DNA from: Nocardioides sp. B-3
GTDB taxonomy: Bacteria > Actinomycetota > Actinomycetes > Propionibacteriales > Nocardioidaceae
DNA: 64,000 bases
NCBI RefSeq assembly: GCF_024703895.1
Contig: NZ_CP087968.1
Span: 2,604,001 to 2,668,000, forward strand
Reading direction: 5' to 3'
Shown here: positions 35,962-46,307 of the stretch, piece by piece
How the letters are laid out: each line of letters starts with the position of its first letter
How positions within the stretch are numbered: the stretch's first letter is position 1
The notes under the pieces: generated by a model
Seen by the model: the letters and a program-made list of their open reading frames with translations, nothing else
Told to the model about the DNA's origin: nothing
Database searches by the model: none
Made by a program: the position numbers and the translations under genes

Positions 35962-38900
35962 TCAGTCCTGCGGGCACACGGGACGGGGCTCCCGGCCGGG
36001 GAAGTGCTCGGCCCACTCGGCCTCGGTGAGGTCCCGACCAGCCAAGCGGCAGGCGAACTCGACGGCTCGCGTCGCGGAGGGATCCCACACGTAGACGGCG
36101 GGATCCCCTGCCCACGGGACGATCAGGATTTCGCCGTTCGGCAGGAAGACGGGCGAGGTGAGCACTCCCTCGGTCACGCTGATGCGGCGGGTGATCCGAC
36201 CCGTCGACACCTCCCAGAGGATGACGGTTCCGTCCGGGCCGCTGCTGACGAGCTGTGAGCCGTCTTCGGAGAACGCAGCCCACGAGGCATAGTCGCCGTG
36301 GGCGATCCCGGGTTGCCGCACGAGCTGACCGGTCTCGGTGTCGATGATGGCCACGTCTCCGTCGAACCCGGTAGCGGCTACGTGCCGACCCGTCGGCGAG
36401 TAGACCGCCCAGTTGGCGCTCGCCGGGCCGAGAGCCCCTTCCCTGACGACCTCACCGGCCTCGAGGTCGACCAGCGCCCAGCGGTCGACTGGATCGTCCC
36501 AGAAGCCGCGGGCGTCCGATCCGCCGATGAGGACGAAGGCGGTTCGGTTGTCCGGCCCGAGAGCGACGCAGCACACGTTCGCACCGAGGTCGACCTGTCG
36601 CCCGACGGGCTCGAGGGTCGGACCATCCGGGAGGGTCAGGGTGCCGGACAGCTCGGAGATCACGACCCGGGAGCCATCAGGGCTGTGAGCGAGCTCTGTC
36701 ACACGGTTGCCGACCGGGTGAGGACCGACCCGGACCCGACCCGTGGTCCCGTCCATGACGTAGATCGTGCCGCCCCGGGCCCGGAGATACTCGGCGCGCG
36801 GCGAGAACCAGCTGCCCCCGCCACGGCCGTAGGCCTCGCTGTCGGGTTGTCTCCGGAACGCGCGGCGTCGCGCCACGTCCACCATGATGGAGTGTCCCGT
36901 GCACAGCTTGTACGCGATGTAGGCCCCGTCGTAGGAGGGATTGACGAAGCAGGGCGCCTTCGTTCCAGTCCACGTGGGGAGTCCCGTGATCTGCTCCCGG
37001 CGGAGGTAGCGATGCTGGCCGTCCACATCGAGATCGCGCAAGCTCTGGTCGGTCGCGCTGATGACCCGCTTCCCGAGGCCGTGCAGGTCCACGGCGCCGG
37101 GCTCGCCCCGGGGAAGGTCGAACTGGGCGAGCCGACGTCCGGTCCGGGTGTCCCAGACAAAGGCACCGGTCGGCCGGTAGGTCGCCGTCAGGACCCGGCG
37201 GCCGTCGCTACTGAAGCGGGCATCGAACGTGTGATTGTCGTGGGGCAGGGTGTGCCGGACCTGACCGGTGCCGGCATCGAGCAGGAGAGCCTCGGCCTCC
37301 GGGTCGCCACGCGCCAGGACCGGGAACCGCCCGTCGGGGCTGATATCGAGACCCACCTCGAAAGGCGTGGTGTCCTGCTCCAACAGGGTGCGGACCTCAC
37401 CCGTGCGCAGGTCGTGGACGCGCACGGCAGGCGTGGCGGTGTAGAGCAGACGGCCATCCGGTGAGAGGACGGCAGAGGCCCATCCCGTGGTCCACGGCGT
37501 GAGATCGATCATCAGCGGCTTCGAGGACGACCCCAGCGACCAGACGTAGGCGCGATGACTCGCTGGCGCCCATTCGTTGTTCTCAGAGGTGAGCTTGCCC
37601 ACCACCACGGCCAGTGTCGAGCTGTCTTGGCTGAAATGCGCTTCGTTCAGCCGCCAGTTCCCCGGGGGCAGACCTGCCGGTTGTGGCGAGACTGGGTCCA
37701 GCGTGCGGGCATCGAGGAGGTGCAGCAGATGCGCGGAGAACGCGGACCCACCAACGGCGACCATTCGCCCGTCGGGGCTGGCACGGAGGGCTCGCCGGGT
37801 GTCGAACTCGGAGCGGGTCGAACCGATCTGGCGTCGAGCGAGCTCGGCACCCGTGGTCAGATCGCGGATGCTGACGGTGTGGGCCGAGTCGTAGAGTGCG
37901 GCGGTGCGGCCGTCGGGCAGGACGTCCAATGCCACTGTCTGCGTGCCCGAGAGTGGGGTGGAGCGGATCAGCGCCGGGTTGCGAAGGATGGCCTGCTGCA
38001 GGTTGCCGATCGTCTCTGGCGAGTCGTCCAGGACCACCCCGGCTGCAGGCCAGCAACATCTCGGTGTCGACATCACCCAACGTGGTGCCCCGAGCCGCGG
38101 CGCCCCGCGCCAGCGCGGACACGGCGGACTGCTCCGCATTCGCAGCGCTCTGCTCCGCCCGCTCTGTCTGGACAGCAGCCACACCCCCCGCGGCGAGCGC
38201 CGGGACGAGGAGCACGACGGCACCGGCGAGCACGATCCGAAGCCGTCGGATGAGCCGGCCCTGAGCTCGGGCGCGCTCGGCGGCGCTCTGTTCCTCGGCG
38301 TCGGACGCCTCTCGTCCGGCAGTCAGGAAGTCGCGCCCCGTGTCGGTGAGCGCGGACGCCGTACGCGACTGCCAGTCCAGGGGCACGAGTCAGCCGCACG
38401 CCGCGATAGAGCTCGCTGTCGGGGCGGTCGAGGGTGTCCCGGGCGTCGGCGGCGCCGCTGAGGTGGTGGCGGATGCGTTGGCCCTCGACGTCGTCGTCGA
38501 GCCAGCCGCGCAGGCGTGGCCGGCGCGAGCGAGGGCCTCGTGCGTGATCTCCAACCGTCCCTCGTCGCTGGTGACCAGCCGTGCGTCGACGAGCATCTGG
38601 ATCAGGCGCTCGTGCTCGGGGTCCGAGGTGAACAGCCGACGGGAGACTTGGGTGCGGACCGCTTCGCCGTCGATGCCCGGCGAGACCAACCGGAGGACCG
38701 TGTCGCGGAGCAGCGGTCGTTGGTCAGTTTCGACCCGGCCGTAGAGGAGCTCCGCGGACTGGGCCACCGCCCCGTGGATCCCCCCGGTGGCGCGGTAGCC
38801 GTCGACGGTCAGGGTGTTCCCTTCGCGCCGGCGCCGGGTCTCGAGCAGGGCGTGCGACAGCAGCGGCAGTGCGCCGGGGTCGTCGCGGACCTCTCGGACG

Positions 38901-40210
38901 AGCAGGTCGACGAGACCCGGTTCGAGGAGCAGCCCTGCCTGCTGAGCCGGACCTGTGACGGCCTCGCGCAGGGCCTGCTCGTCGAGCGCGCCGACGAGGT
39001 GCAGGCCGCGTTCGACCAGCCGGCTGAAGCCGTCATGCTCGGTGACCTGCGCGAGCCGGTCTCCACGCAAGGTCAGGATGACAGGTCGACGGGTGGCCTC
39101 CTCGGCCAGCCGCGAAAGGAACTCGCGCCGCTCGTCCGGGTCGTCGCAGAGCGCGAAGACCTCCTCCGTCTGGTCGATGGCGAGCACGGTGCGGGCGTCC
39201 GCGTCCTCGGGGAGGGCGGACAGTGCCTCGACGGGGCGCGCGCCCGGAGTGATCACCACGATCCGGTGTCCGCGCTCGCGCAAGGCCGCCAGCACGCCGG
39301 CGCGCATGATCGAGGACTTGCCGGAGCCGGAGGGGCCGACGAGCGCGACGAAGGACTGGGCGGCGAGCAGGTCAAGGCACGACCACACGACGGCGCTGCG
39401 GCCGAAGAAGCGCTCGGAGTCGTCGACGTCGTAGGCCCGTAGCCCCTGCCGGGGACACTGCACCGCGCGGTCCGGGGCGTGGGGACCAGGGGGCCGACGT
39501 CCTGCTGCAGGATCGACTGCTCGAGGGCCAGCATCTCCGGAGCGGGGTCGATCCCGAGCTCCCCGGCTCAGCACGGCGCGGAGCTGGCGCAGCGAGCGCA
39601 GCGCCTCGCCCCGGGCTCCGGTCTGGTACTGCGCGAGCGCCAGCAGCTCCCAGCGGCGCTCGCGCAACGGCGCGGCGCGCACCATGGCGTGGGCCTGCGG
39701 CAGCACTCGCGCGGACGTCCGCTGCGCAGCAGCGTCGACGTGCATCTCCTCGGCCTCGAGCCGCAGCTCGCCCAGCCGTCCGGCCTCGCGCCGCGCGGGC
39801 CCCCAGTCGGGCAGGTCCGGGAACGCCTGCCCCCGCCACAGCTGGAGTGCCTGCTCCAGCAGGTAGGCCACCCGGTCGCTCTCGCCGACCGCCGGGAGCT
39901 CGCGAGCCCGGACCACCCGGGCCTCGAAGTCGCGGGAGTCGACGTGGTCGGACGGCACCACGAGCGCGTAGCCGTGGGGCGTCGTCTCGATCGCGGCACT
40001 GCCGATCGCCTTGCGGAGCCGGACGACGCACGACTGGAGGTTCTTGGCGGCGGACGCGGGTGGATGGTCGCCCCAGACGGCGTCGATCAGTTCGTCCGCG
40101 CTCACCGGCTGCCCCAGCCTCGTGGCCGGGGCCTGCAGTACGACGCGGTCGCGGGGGCCGAGACGTCCCGAGCCATCAACGGTGAGCGGACCGAGGACAG
40201 TGATCCCCAC
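35962..40210 (-). CDS. SARP-type regulator fused to STAND NTPase and WD40 propeller
   Basis: About 1416 residues. Order: OmpR-like winged helix (residues 1-90, AVWGDHPPASAAKNLQSCVV), bacterial activation domain (95-240), nSTAND1-like NTPase starting YDVDDSERFFGR with Walker [11 protein letters not shown] near 293 and Walker B TVLAIDQTEE near 345, a membrane-type helix near 657 (LRIVLAGAVVLLVPALAAGG), then WD40-like blades (LRASPDGRMVAVGGS, AVLSPDGRLLYTAT, WAAFSEDGSQLVSSGPDG). Shifts near 39560, 39440, 38510, 38390 and 38050. GTG start at 40210. Such proteins are nucleotide-switched transcription regulators in which the propeller senses a ligand or partner; target unknown. Confidence 0.87.
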
Positions 40211-40250
40211 ATCGCCAGCGTCCTCGCCTGAGGTACCGGCGTCAACGACG

Positions 40251-40291
40251 CGGATACCGAACGGATACCGGTCCTACGAGCGACGTGTACC
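40251..40291. promoter_or_regulatory. 11-bp-spaced direct repeats, candidate SARP binding site
   Basis: CGGATACC at 40251 and again at 40262, with CGTGTACC at 40284, so starts fall at 0, 11 and 33 bp. SARP activators bind direct heptamers repeated every 11 bp. The array lies about 41 bases upstream of the SARP-STAND-WD40 start codon and between it and the end of the ABC exporter gene, which suggests autoregulation. Confidence 0.65.
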
Positions 40292-40296
40292 GGCGA

Positions 40297-42047
40297 TCAG
40301 TTCTTCCCGTGCCACGAGTCCCAGAGTGCGGCGTAGGAACCACCAGCAGCGACCAGCTCGTCGTGCGACCCGAACTCGCTGATCCGTCCGTCCTCGCACA
40401 CCGCGACCCGGTCGGCGTCGTGCGCGGAGAAGAGCCGGTGCGCGATCGCGATGACGGTGCGTCCTTCGAGTACGGCGGCGAGCGAGCGCTCCGGGTGCCG
40501 GGCCGCGCGAGGGTCGATGAGAGAGGTCGCCTCGTCGAGGACCAGCGTGTGCGGGTCGGCCAGCACCAGTCGAGCGAGCGCGATCTGCTGGGCGTGGGCA
40601 GCCGTCACGGCCCGCCCGCCGGAGCCGATGATCGTGTCGAGTCCGGCCGGCAGGGCGGCCACCCACTCCTGCGCATCCACCGCTGACAGGGCGGCGTGCA
40701 CCTCGTCATCCGAAGCGAACGGCCGGGCGAGGATGAGGTTCTCCCGCAGCGTGCCGACGAAGACATGGTGCTCCTGCGTGACCAGCGCGACGTGGCCGCG
40801 GAGGTCGCCCAGCGGCAGCTCGACCAGACCGACGTCGCCGACGGTGACCGAGCCGGACCGCGGCGGGTGGATGCCGGCCAGCAGTCGGCCGAGCGTCGAC
40901 TTCCCGGCTCCTGACGGGCCGACCATCGCGATCCGCTCGCCGACACCGACGTCGAGGTCGACGCCGTGGAGCACGTCGCGCCCCTCGACGTACGCGAACC
41001 GCACGTCGGATGCGTCGAGCTTCTCCGAGGACGGGGTGCGGCCCGAGACCGAGCGGTCGTCGGGCACCCGGGCGACGCCGAGGAGCCTCGAGAGCGCGGG
41101 CGGCGCCGAGCTGGAGCTCGTCGAGGATGGAGACGATCCGGTCGACCGGGTCGATCAGCATCTGCACGTAGAGCGTCGCGGTGGTGACCTCGGCGAGCGA
41201 GACCGAGCCCTGCGTGTAGAGGTAGCCGCCGAACAGCAGCGTGCCGACCACGGGCAGCAGGTAGCTCAGCTCCATGCTCGGGAAGAACATCGTGCGCAGG
41301 TGCAGGGTGTACTTCTCGGCGGTGAACGACTTGGCGCAGTCGTCGTCGCACATCTCCACCCGCTTGGCGCCGAGCCCCAGCGCCTCGACCGTCCGCGAGC
41401 CCTCGACGGTCTCGGAGAGGGTGGTGGTGATCTGCGAGTAGGACGCGGTCTCGGCGAGGTACCCGTCCTTGGCGCGGGCGAGGTACCACCGCAGCCCGCC
41501 CACCAGCGGCGGCAGCGCGAGCAGGCACGGCAGCGCGACCCACCAGCCGACGCTGAGCGCGGCGGCGAAGGTCAGCACGGCCGACACGACCGCGATGGTC
41601 CACTCGGGCAGCGCCCAGCGGACCGACCAGCCGAGCCGGTCGATGTCGGAACCGGTGCGGGTCAGCAGGTCGCCGGAGCCGGCGGCCTCGACGGTGCCGA
41701 CGGGCAACGCGAGCGTGTTGGCGACGAAGTCCTCGCGGAGCTCGGCCAGCACCAGCTCGCCCATCACCTGCGAGCGGTAGCGGGCGTAGCGCGTGAGCAC
41801 CGACTGCAGCACCAGGGAAGACTGCCGGGGCGATGACGATCTTGTCGACGTACGCGCGGGTCGTGCCCTCCTCGACGGCCTGCACGAGGTCGCCGAGCAG
41901 TCGCGGTGCGGCCAGCGCCGCGAGCGCGGCCAGCACGTGCAGCCCGAGCGCGGTCCACAGGAGGCGCGGGTGCCGGTGCGCGACTCGGCCGACATAGCGG
42001 CGTACCGCGCGACCGTCCGCGATCGGGAGGCGGGTCGTCACACTCAT
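40297..42047 (-). CDS. ABC exporter half-transporter, consensus NBD
   Basis: About 583 residues: N-terminal six-helix domain, then NBD with Walker A GPSGAGKST, Walker B HTLVLDEATSLIDPR, signature-like VTAAHAQQIALARLVLADPH (the usual LSGGQ is replaced by TAAHAQQ), and H-loop AIAHR. Shifts near 41815 (TTCCTGGTG read TTCCCTGGTG) and 41100. Pro in RHPERSL is expected to be Leu. The stop of the partner half-transporter overlaps its ATG by ATGA, so the two form a heterodimer. Exports drugs, lipids or peptides; cargo unknown. Confidence 0.9.
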
Positions 42048-43757
42048 ACGACTGCCTCCACGTCACGCACGACGACACTGCGGTATGCCGCAACGTCGGC
42101 CAGCAAGGAGGCGTGGGTGCCCACCGCGGCGACCCGCCCGTCGACGAGGAACGCCACCTCGTCGACGGCGTCGAGCAGGAGCGGACTGACCGTCGTGACG
42201 ACCGTGGTGCGACCCGCGCGGTGGGCCCGCAGCCGGGACGCGATCCGCGCCTCGGTGTGGGCGTCGACGGCGCTGGTCGGCTCGACCAGGGACCGGGATC
42301 TCCGGGTCGGCGGCGAGGGCGCGCGCCAGCACGAGCCGCTGTCGCTGGCCACCGGAGAAGGAGCGGCCCTTCTCGGTGACGATGGAGTCTAGCCCGTCGG
42401 GGAGCGCCTCGAGGATGTCCTCGGCGGACGCGGTGAACAGCGCCTTCTCGACGTCGCCGTTGCCGCGCTCGTCGATGCGATCGGCGAGCCGGCCCGCGAA
42501 CAGGGCGGCGCCGGTGTCGGAGACGATGATCCGCTCGCGCACGTCTGCATGGCGAAGCGAGGTCAGCGGCACGCCACCGAGCGAGACCTCGTCGTCCTGC
42601 TCGGCCGCGCACAGGCCCAGCCGGTCGGCGAGCAGCGCCGAGTCGTCGGGCTGGTCGGAGACGATCGCGGTGAGGATGCCGGGGCGGACGCGCAGGCCGG
42701 ATCGAAGATCGACCAGCGTCGAGCCCGGAGGCGGGGAGCGGCGGGAGACGACGGCTCCACCACGTCCGGCGCCAGTGCGAGCACCCGGCACACCCGGCTC
42801 GCCGCGACGCGGCCGCGGATCAGCTTGTTGGCGAACTCGGTCGCCGTACGCAGGGGAAGGAGGAGAAAGGCGGAGTAGCCGTAGAAGGCGACCAGCTCAC
42901 CCGCGGTGATGGCGCCGGTGACGGCGGACCGGGCGCCGAGCCAGACGACGAGCACGACGAAGATGCCGGGCAGGAACACCTGCAGCGCGTCGAGGGACCG
43001 ACTGGAGCTTCGCGACGTTGACGGCGGCGGTCCGGGTCGCCTGCGACTCGCGGCGGTAGCGGTCGAGGAAGACGCCCTCGCCGCCGATCCCGCGCAGCAC
43101 GCGGAGACCGCCCACGATGTCGGTGCCGGTGTTGGACAGGTCGGAGCGCATCTGCCGCTCGGTGGCGGCGCGGACCTGCAGCGGCTTGAGGATCGGGCCC
43201 ATCACCAGCATCAGCAGCGGCACGCCGATCAGCACCACCGGGCCGAGCTGGACCGAGGTCGAGAGCAGGATCGCGGAGACGAGCAGGAAGGACACGATCG
43301 CGCCGGCGAAGCGGGCGGTCACGTCCATCACGTTGCCGATGTGGTCGAGGTCGGTGGTGCCGATCGCGATCACCTCGCCGGTGCTGACCTTGCGCGGCAG
43401 CGAGCCCCCGAGGCGCACGGACTGGCGCGAGGTGAGCTGCACGATCCGGTAGGACGCGGTCAGCCAGTTGGTCACCGCGAACCGGTGCCGCATGATCCCG
43501 GTGAGCGCCTGCACGAGCCCGATCGCGAGCATCACGCCGGCCCAGAGCACGAGCTGGCCCCGGTCGCGATCAGCGACGCCGCGGTCGATCGCGCGACCGA
43601 GGACGGCGGGCATCACGGCCCGGCAGGACATCCAGATGATGCCGAACGCCATGCCGCCCATCAGGGTCAGGCGCTGCTGCCCCGCGAGCCACCACAGGAA
43701 CCGTCCCGGCCCGCGGTGATCGGCGATGCCGGGGTCGGGGACGGGGAGCTGACGCAC
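42044..43757 (-). CDS. ABC exporter half-transporter, degenerate Walker A
   Basis: About 570 residues: six-helix domain (FGIIWMSCRAVMPAVLGRAI, AIVSFLLVSAILLSTSVQLG) and NBD. The Walker A position reads TAIVSDQPDDSALLADRLG, without GxxGxGKST, while the signature SFSGGQRQRLVLARALAADP is canonical. A Walker B Asp-Glu is not seen (LVEPTSAVD). So one of the two ATP sites of the heterodimer is degenerate. Shifts near 43005, 42715 and 42300 (the last over two expected CCTGG sites). GTG start at 43757 lies within a dyad. Confidence 0.88.
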
Positions 43758-43782
43758 TCGAACGAGAGTACGTATCGAGTGC
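43754..43782. promoter_or_regulatory. Dyad over the exporter start codon
   Basis: Perfect arms GCACTCG (43754-43760) and CGAGTGC (43776-43782), 15 bases apart, overlapping the GTG start of the ABC exporter. It is located to repress the exporter or the divergent GDPD gene. No dedicated regulator is adjacent. Confidence 0.5.
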
Positions 43783-43874
43783 CTGCTCGGGCGAATCCTT
43801 TTTGCGCACAGTCCTCATGCCTCGTTCACCTCGCCGTCGTCGCCGCGACGTACGCCGACGCGACGGTGTCCCAC

Positions 43875-44891
43875 ATGACCGTGACTCGGCAGGTGCCAGT
43901 TCGAGACCGGACCCCGAGCCCGGTCGTCACGCCCGCCATCGTGGGTCACCGCGGTGCCAGCGGGCACCGCCCCGAGCACACGCTCGAGGCCTACCGCACG
44001 GCGATCCGCATGGGCGTCGACGACATCGAGATCGACCTCGTCAGCACGTTGGACGGCGTGCTGGTCGCTCGGCACGAGTCCGAGCTGAGCGGCACCACCG
44101 ACGTCACCGACCACCTCGAGTTCGCGGGCCGTCGCGACACCCGCCGCATCGACGACCACCTCGTCACCGGTTGGTTCACCGAGGACTTCACGCTGGCCGA
44201 GCTGAAGACCCTCACGGCCCGTGAGCGGCTGCCCGCGACCCGGCCGGGGAACACGGCCTACAACGGCCGCGAGGGGATCGCGACCCTCACCGAGATCCCG
44301 GCGATGGTGCACGCCGAGTCGATGCGCCGAGGTCGCAGCGTCGGGGTGATGATCGAGCTCAAGCACGCGGCCTACTTCGACTCCGTCGGGCTGCCTCTCG
44401 ACGACCCGCTGCTCATCGCCCTGCACCGCCACGACCTCGACCGGCCGTGGGCGCGGATCAGCCTGATGTCCTTCGAGACCGGCATCCTGCGCCGGTTGGC
44501 CCAGCGCACGAAGCTGCCGATCATCCAGCTCCTCGAGGCGGGGCCGTCGCACGCCGAGCTGTGCACCCCCGCCGGGCTCGCCGGGATCGACGAGTACGCC
44601 GACGGGATCGGTCCGCACAAGAGCCCGGTGCTGCCCCGCGACGACCGCGGCGCGATCGGCGAGCCCTCGAGCTCGGTCCGCGACGCGCACCGCCTGTGGC
44701 TGACCGTGCACGTCTGGACGGTGCGCGCGGAGAACCGCTTCCTGCCCAGCAACCTGCGCCGCGGCGACGCCCCGGACGCGCCCGGCGACATGGCCGGCGA
44801 GGTGCGCGCGCTGCTCGACGTCGGTGTCGACGGCGTCATCACCGACCACCCGGAGCTCGCGGTCGCCGCGGCCCGGGAGCTCGACATCTGA
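43875..44891 (+). CDS. Glycerophosphodiester phosphodiesterase 1
   Basis: 338 residues, unbroken. GDPD motifs: VGHRGASGHRPEHTLEAYRT, IEIDLVSTLDGVLVARHESE, VMIELKHAAYFDSVG, ADGIGPHKSPVLPRDD, and the late DGVITDHPELAVAAARELDI. No clear signal peptide from ATG 43875, so cytoplasmic or with a missed upstream start. It is a close paralogue of the gene at 49873 in the same orientation; an islet separates them and duplicates the last 20 bases of this gene plus three. Confidence 0.92.
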   Translation: MTVTRQVPVRDRTPSPVVTPAIVGHRGASGHRPEHTLEAYRTAIRMGVDDIEIDLVSTLDGVLVARHESELSGTTDVTDHLEFAGRRDTRRIDDHLVTGWFTEDFTLAELKTLTARERLPATRPGNTAYNGREGIATLTEIPAMVHAESMRRGRSVGVMIELKHAAYFDSVGLPLDDPLLIALHRHDLDRPWARISLMSFETGILRRLAQRTKLPIIQLLEAGPSHAELCTPAGLAGIDEYADGIGPHKSPVLPRDDRGAIGEPSSSVRDAHRLWLTVHVWTVRAENRFLPSNLRRGDAPDAPGDMAGEVRALLDVGVDGVITDHPELAVAAARELDI

Positions 44892-44893
44892 CG
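44871..44893. repeat. 23-bp direct repeat, left copy
   Basis: Covers the last codons and stop of the GDPD gene at 43875: starts GCCCGGGAGC and ends ATCTGACG. An identical 23-mer lies at 49801-49823, 4930 bp away. Together they bracket the SWIM and giant-protein genes. Confidence 0.85.
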
Positions 44894-44926
44894 GTCGGAC
44901 GGCGGACCGCATACCCGGTTCGCTGG

Positions 44927-46307
44927 TCAGCCGCTCGTGCCGCGCAGACTCAGGGCCACCGCCAGCACGTGCTTGCAGGGGCCTCGGGTGCCGTGGTGCT
45001 TCTCCTCCCGGGGACATTGGCAGACCAACGTGGGTCGGCTGAACTCGAGGGTGTCGTTGACGGGGCCGGCTGGATCGTCGGTGCGGACTCGGTAGGTCGC
45101 TGTGCCGCTCCCGGCCACCAGCCAAGCTCCGGGCTCGGCCTTGGCTGACCTTGTCCTGTTCGACCAGACGTTGCGCGGAGAGCAGGCGTGGGTTGCGTCG
45201 GAGCACTCTTGCTACGTCGATGGGCAGCTCACGGTGGAACCAGGCGCGTGCGGTGAGGTCATAGCCGAGACGTCCGGACGCGGCGAGCCATGCGAGCCCG
45301 GTCGTCACCTTGGATGTGCCCAGTCCACTGGCGTTGGCGAGGCGGTCAGGGTCGATGGTGGGTTCCCAGCCGAGGAAGGGCAGGAGGTTGAGGCCGTGGG
45401 TCTCGGCGGACGGGTCGTTGAGCCACATGAGGAGACTGCCCTCGCCGGAGAACGCCCGGTATGGCTCGGGGCTCAACACCAGAGTCAGGCGGCTGCTGGG
45501 GAGCTCGAAGACCCATGCAGTGGTGCCGGTCGGGGAGGCGTAGACGTCGAGCCGCCGTGTGTGCCTCGCCACGCGCTGAGAGCCTCGCAGCCGGGTGGCG
45601 CCGGGTAGGGGGATGGAGAGCTCGGAGCGGTGAGTCGCGATGCGCCGGGAGCCGGGCGCGGGCACGAGGTGCAGGAAGGGGCCCGGTGGGGCGACGCGTG
45701 GGAGGGCGCCGAGCAGCTTGCTGACGGCGGGTCCGACGAGGCTGCCCCGGTGCGACATGGAGGCGCTGATCGTGGGAACCTCGGCGAAGCCGCGCACCCA
45801 ACGGTCGGGCAGGGTGACCTTGCGTTCGAGGTGGCTGGCGGCAGGCGTCGAGGCAGTGAGGCCGTGGTGTCCGACGGCGAGGTGCAGCGTCTCGGTGCGT
45901 GCTGTCCGGGCCAGTGCGGCGCGCAAAGGCGGATTGATGTCGACGTTGGTCGTACCGAACCCGATGGTGCTGGCGCCGAGCCCTTCTGCGAGGACGTCGA
46001 GTCGTGCGTGGACGCCGTTGCAGGCGGAGAACGACTCGAAGCGGAGGATGTCGCCGCTGGCGGTGACGACCGGGTCGAGGTTGGCCACTCGTTGGGCCGG
46101 GCCGAAGTCGGCGTAGCGCGTGCCGGCGACGTCGGCGACGGCAAGAAGACCGGCGGCGAGGACGTCGGGGCGGTCCGGGAAGCCGCTGAAGAACGTGGGG
46201 TTGTCGACCAGTCCGTCGGGGGTGATTCCGAGCGCGGTGGCGAGTGTGAGCGTGGACGTACCCTCGTGCTCGGTCAGAGTCGAGGCAGCCCTGTAGTCGC
46301 CGCTCAC
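44927..46307 (-). CDS. SWIM zinc-finger protein
   Basis: About 460 residues. The C-terminus holds a SWIM finger, VCQCPREEKHHGTRGPCKHV (CxC...CxH), used for DNA or protein binding. The N-terminal part has segments such as GLVDNPTFFSGFPDRPDVLA, PVVTASGDILRFESFSACNG and HLERKVTLPDRWVRGFAEVP that I recall from SWIM proteins paired with MoxR/VWA or giant HEAT-like proteins. GTG start at 46307 overlaps the stop of the upstream giant gene (GTGA). One shift near 45145. No MoxR or VWA gene is nearby. Function unknown. Confidence 0.82.

Noticed and set aside
35233..36258. Plus-strand open frame across the LLM gene and the SARP gene 3' end
   Set aside because: Antisense to two supported genes; it covers the LLM promoter palindrome and shows no recognisable domain.
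42906..43874. Long N-terminal extension of the first GDPD gene
   Set aside because: The extension is antisense to the ABC half-transporter; GDPD homology starts only after ATG 43875.
43815..44926. Minus-strand continuation of the SWIM protein frame
   Set aside because: It runs antisense through GDPD 1; a one-base shift near 45145 leads instead to the SWIM finger and a stop at 44927.
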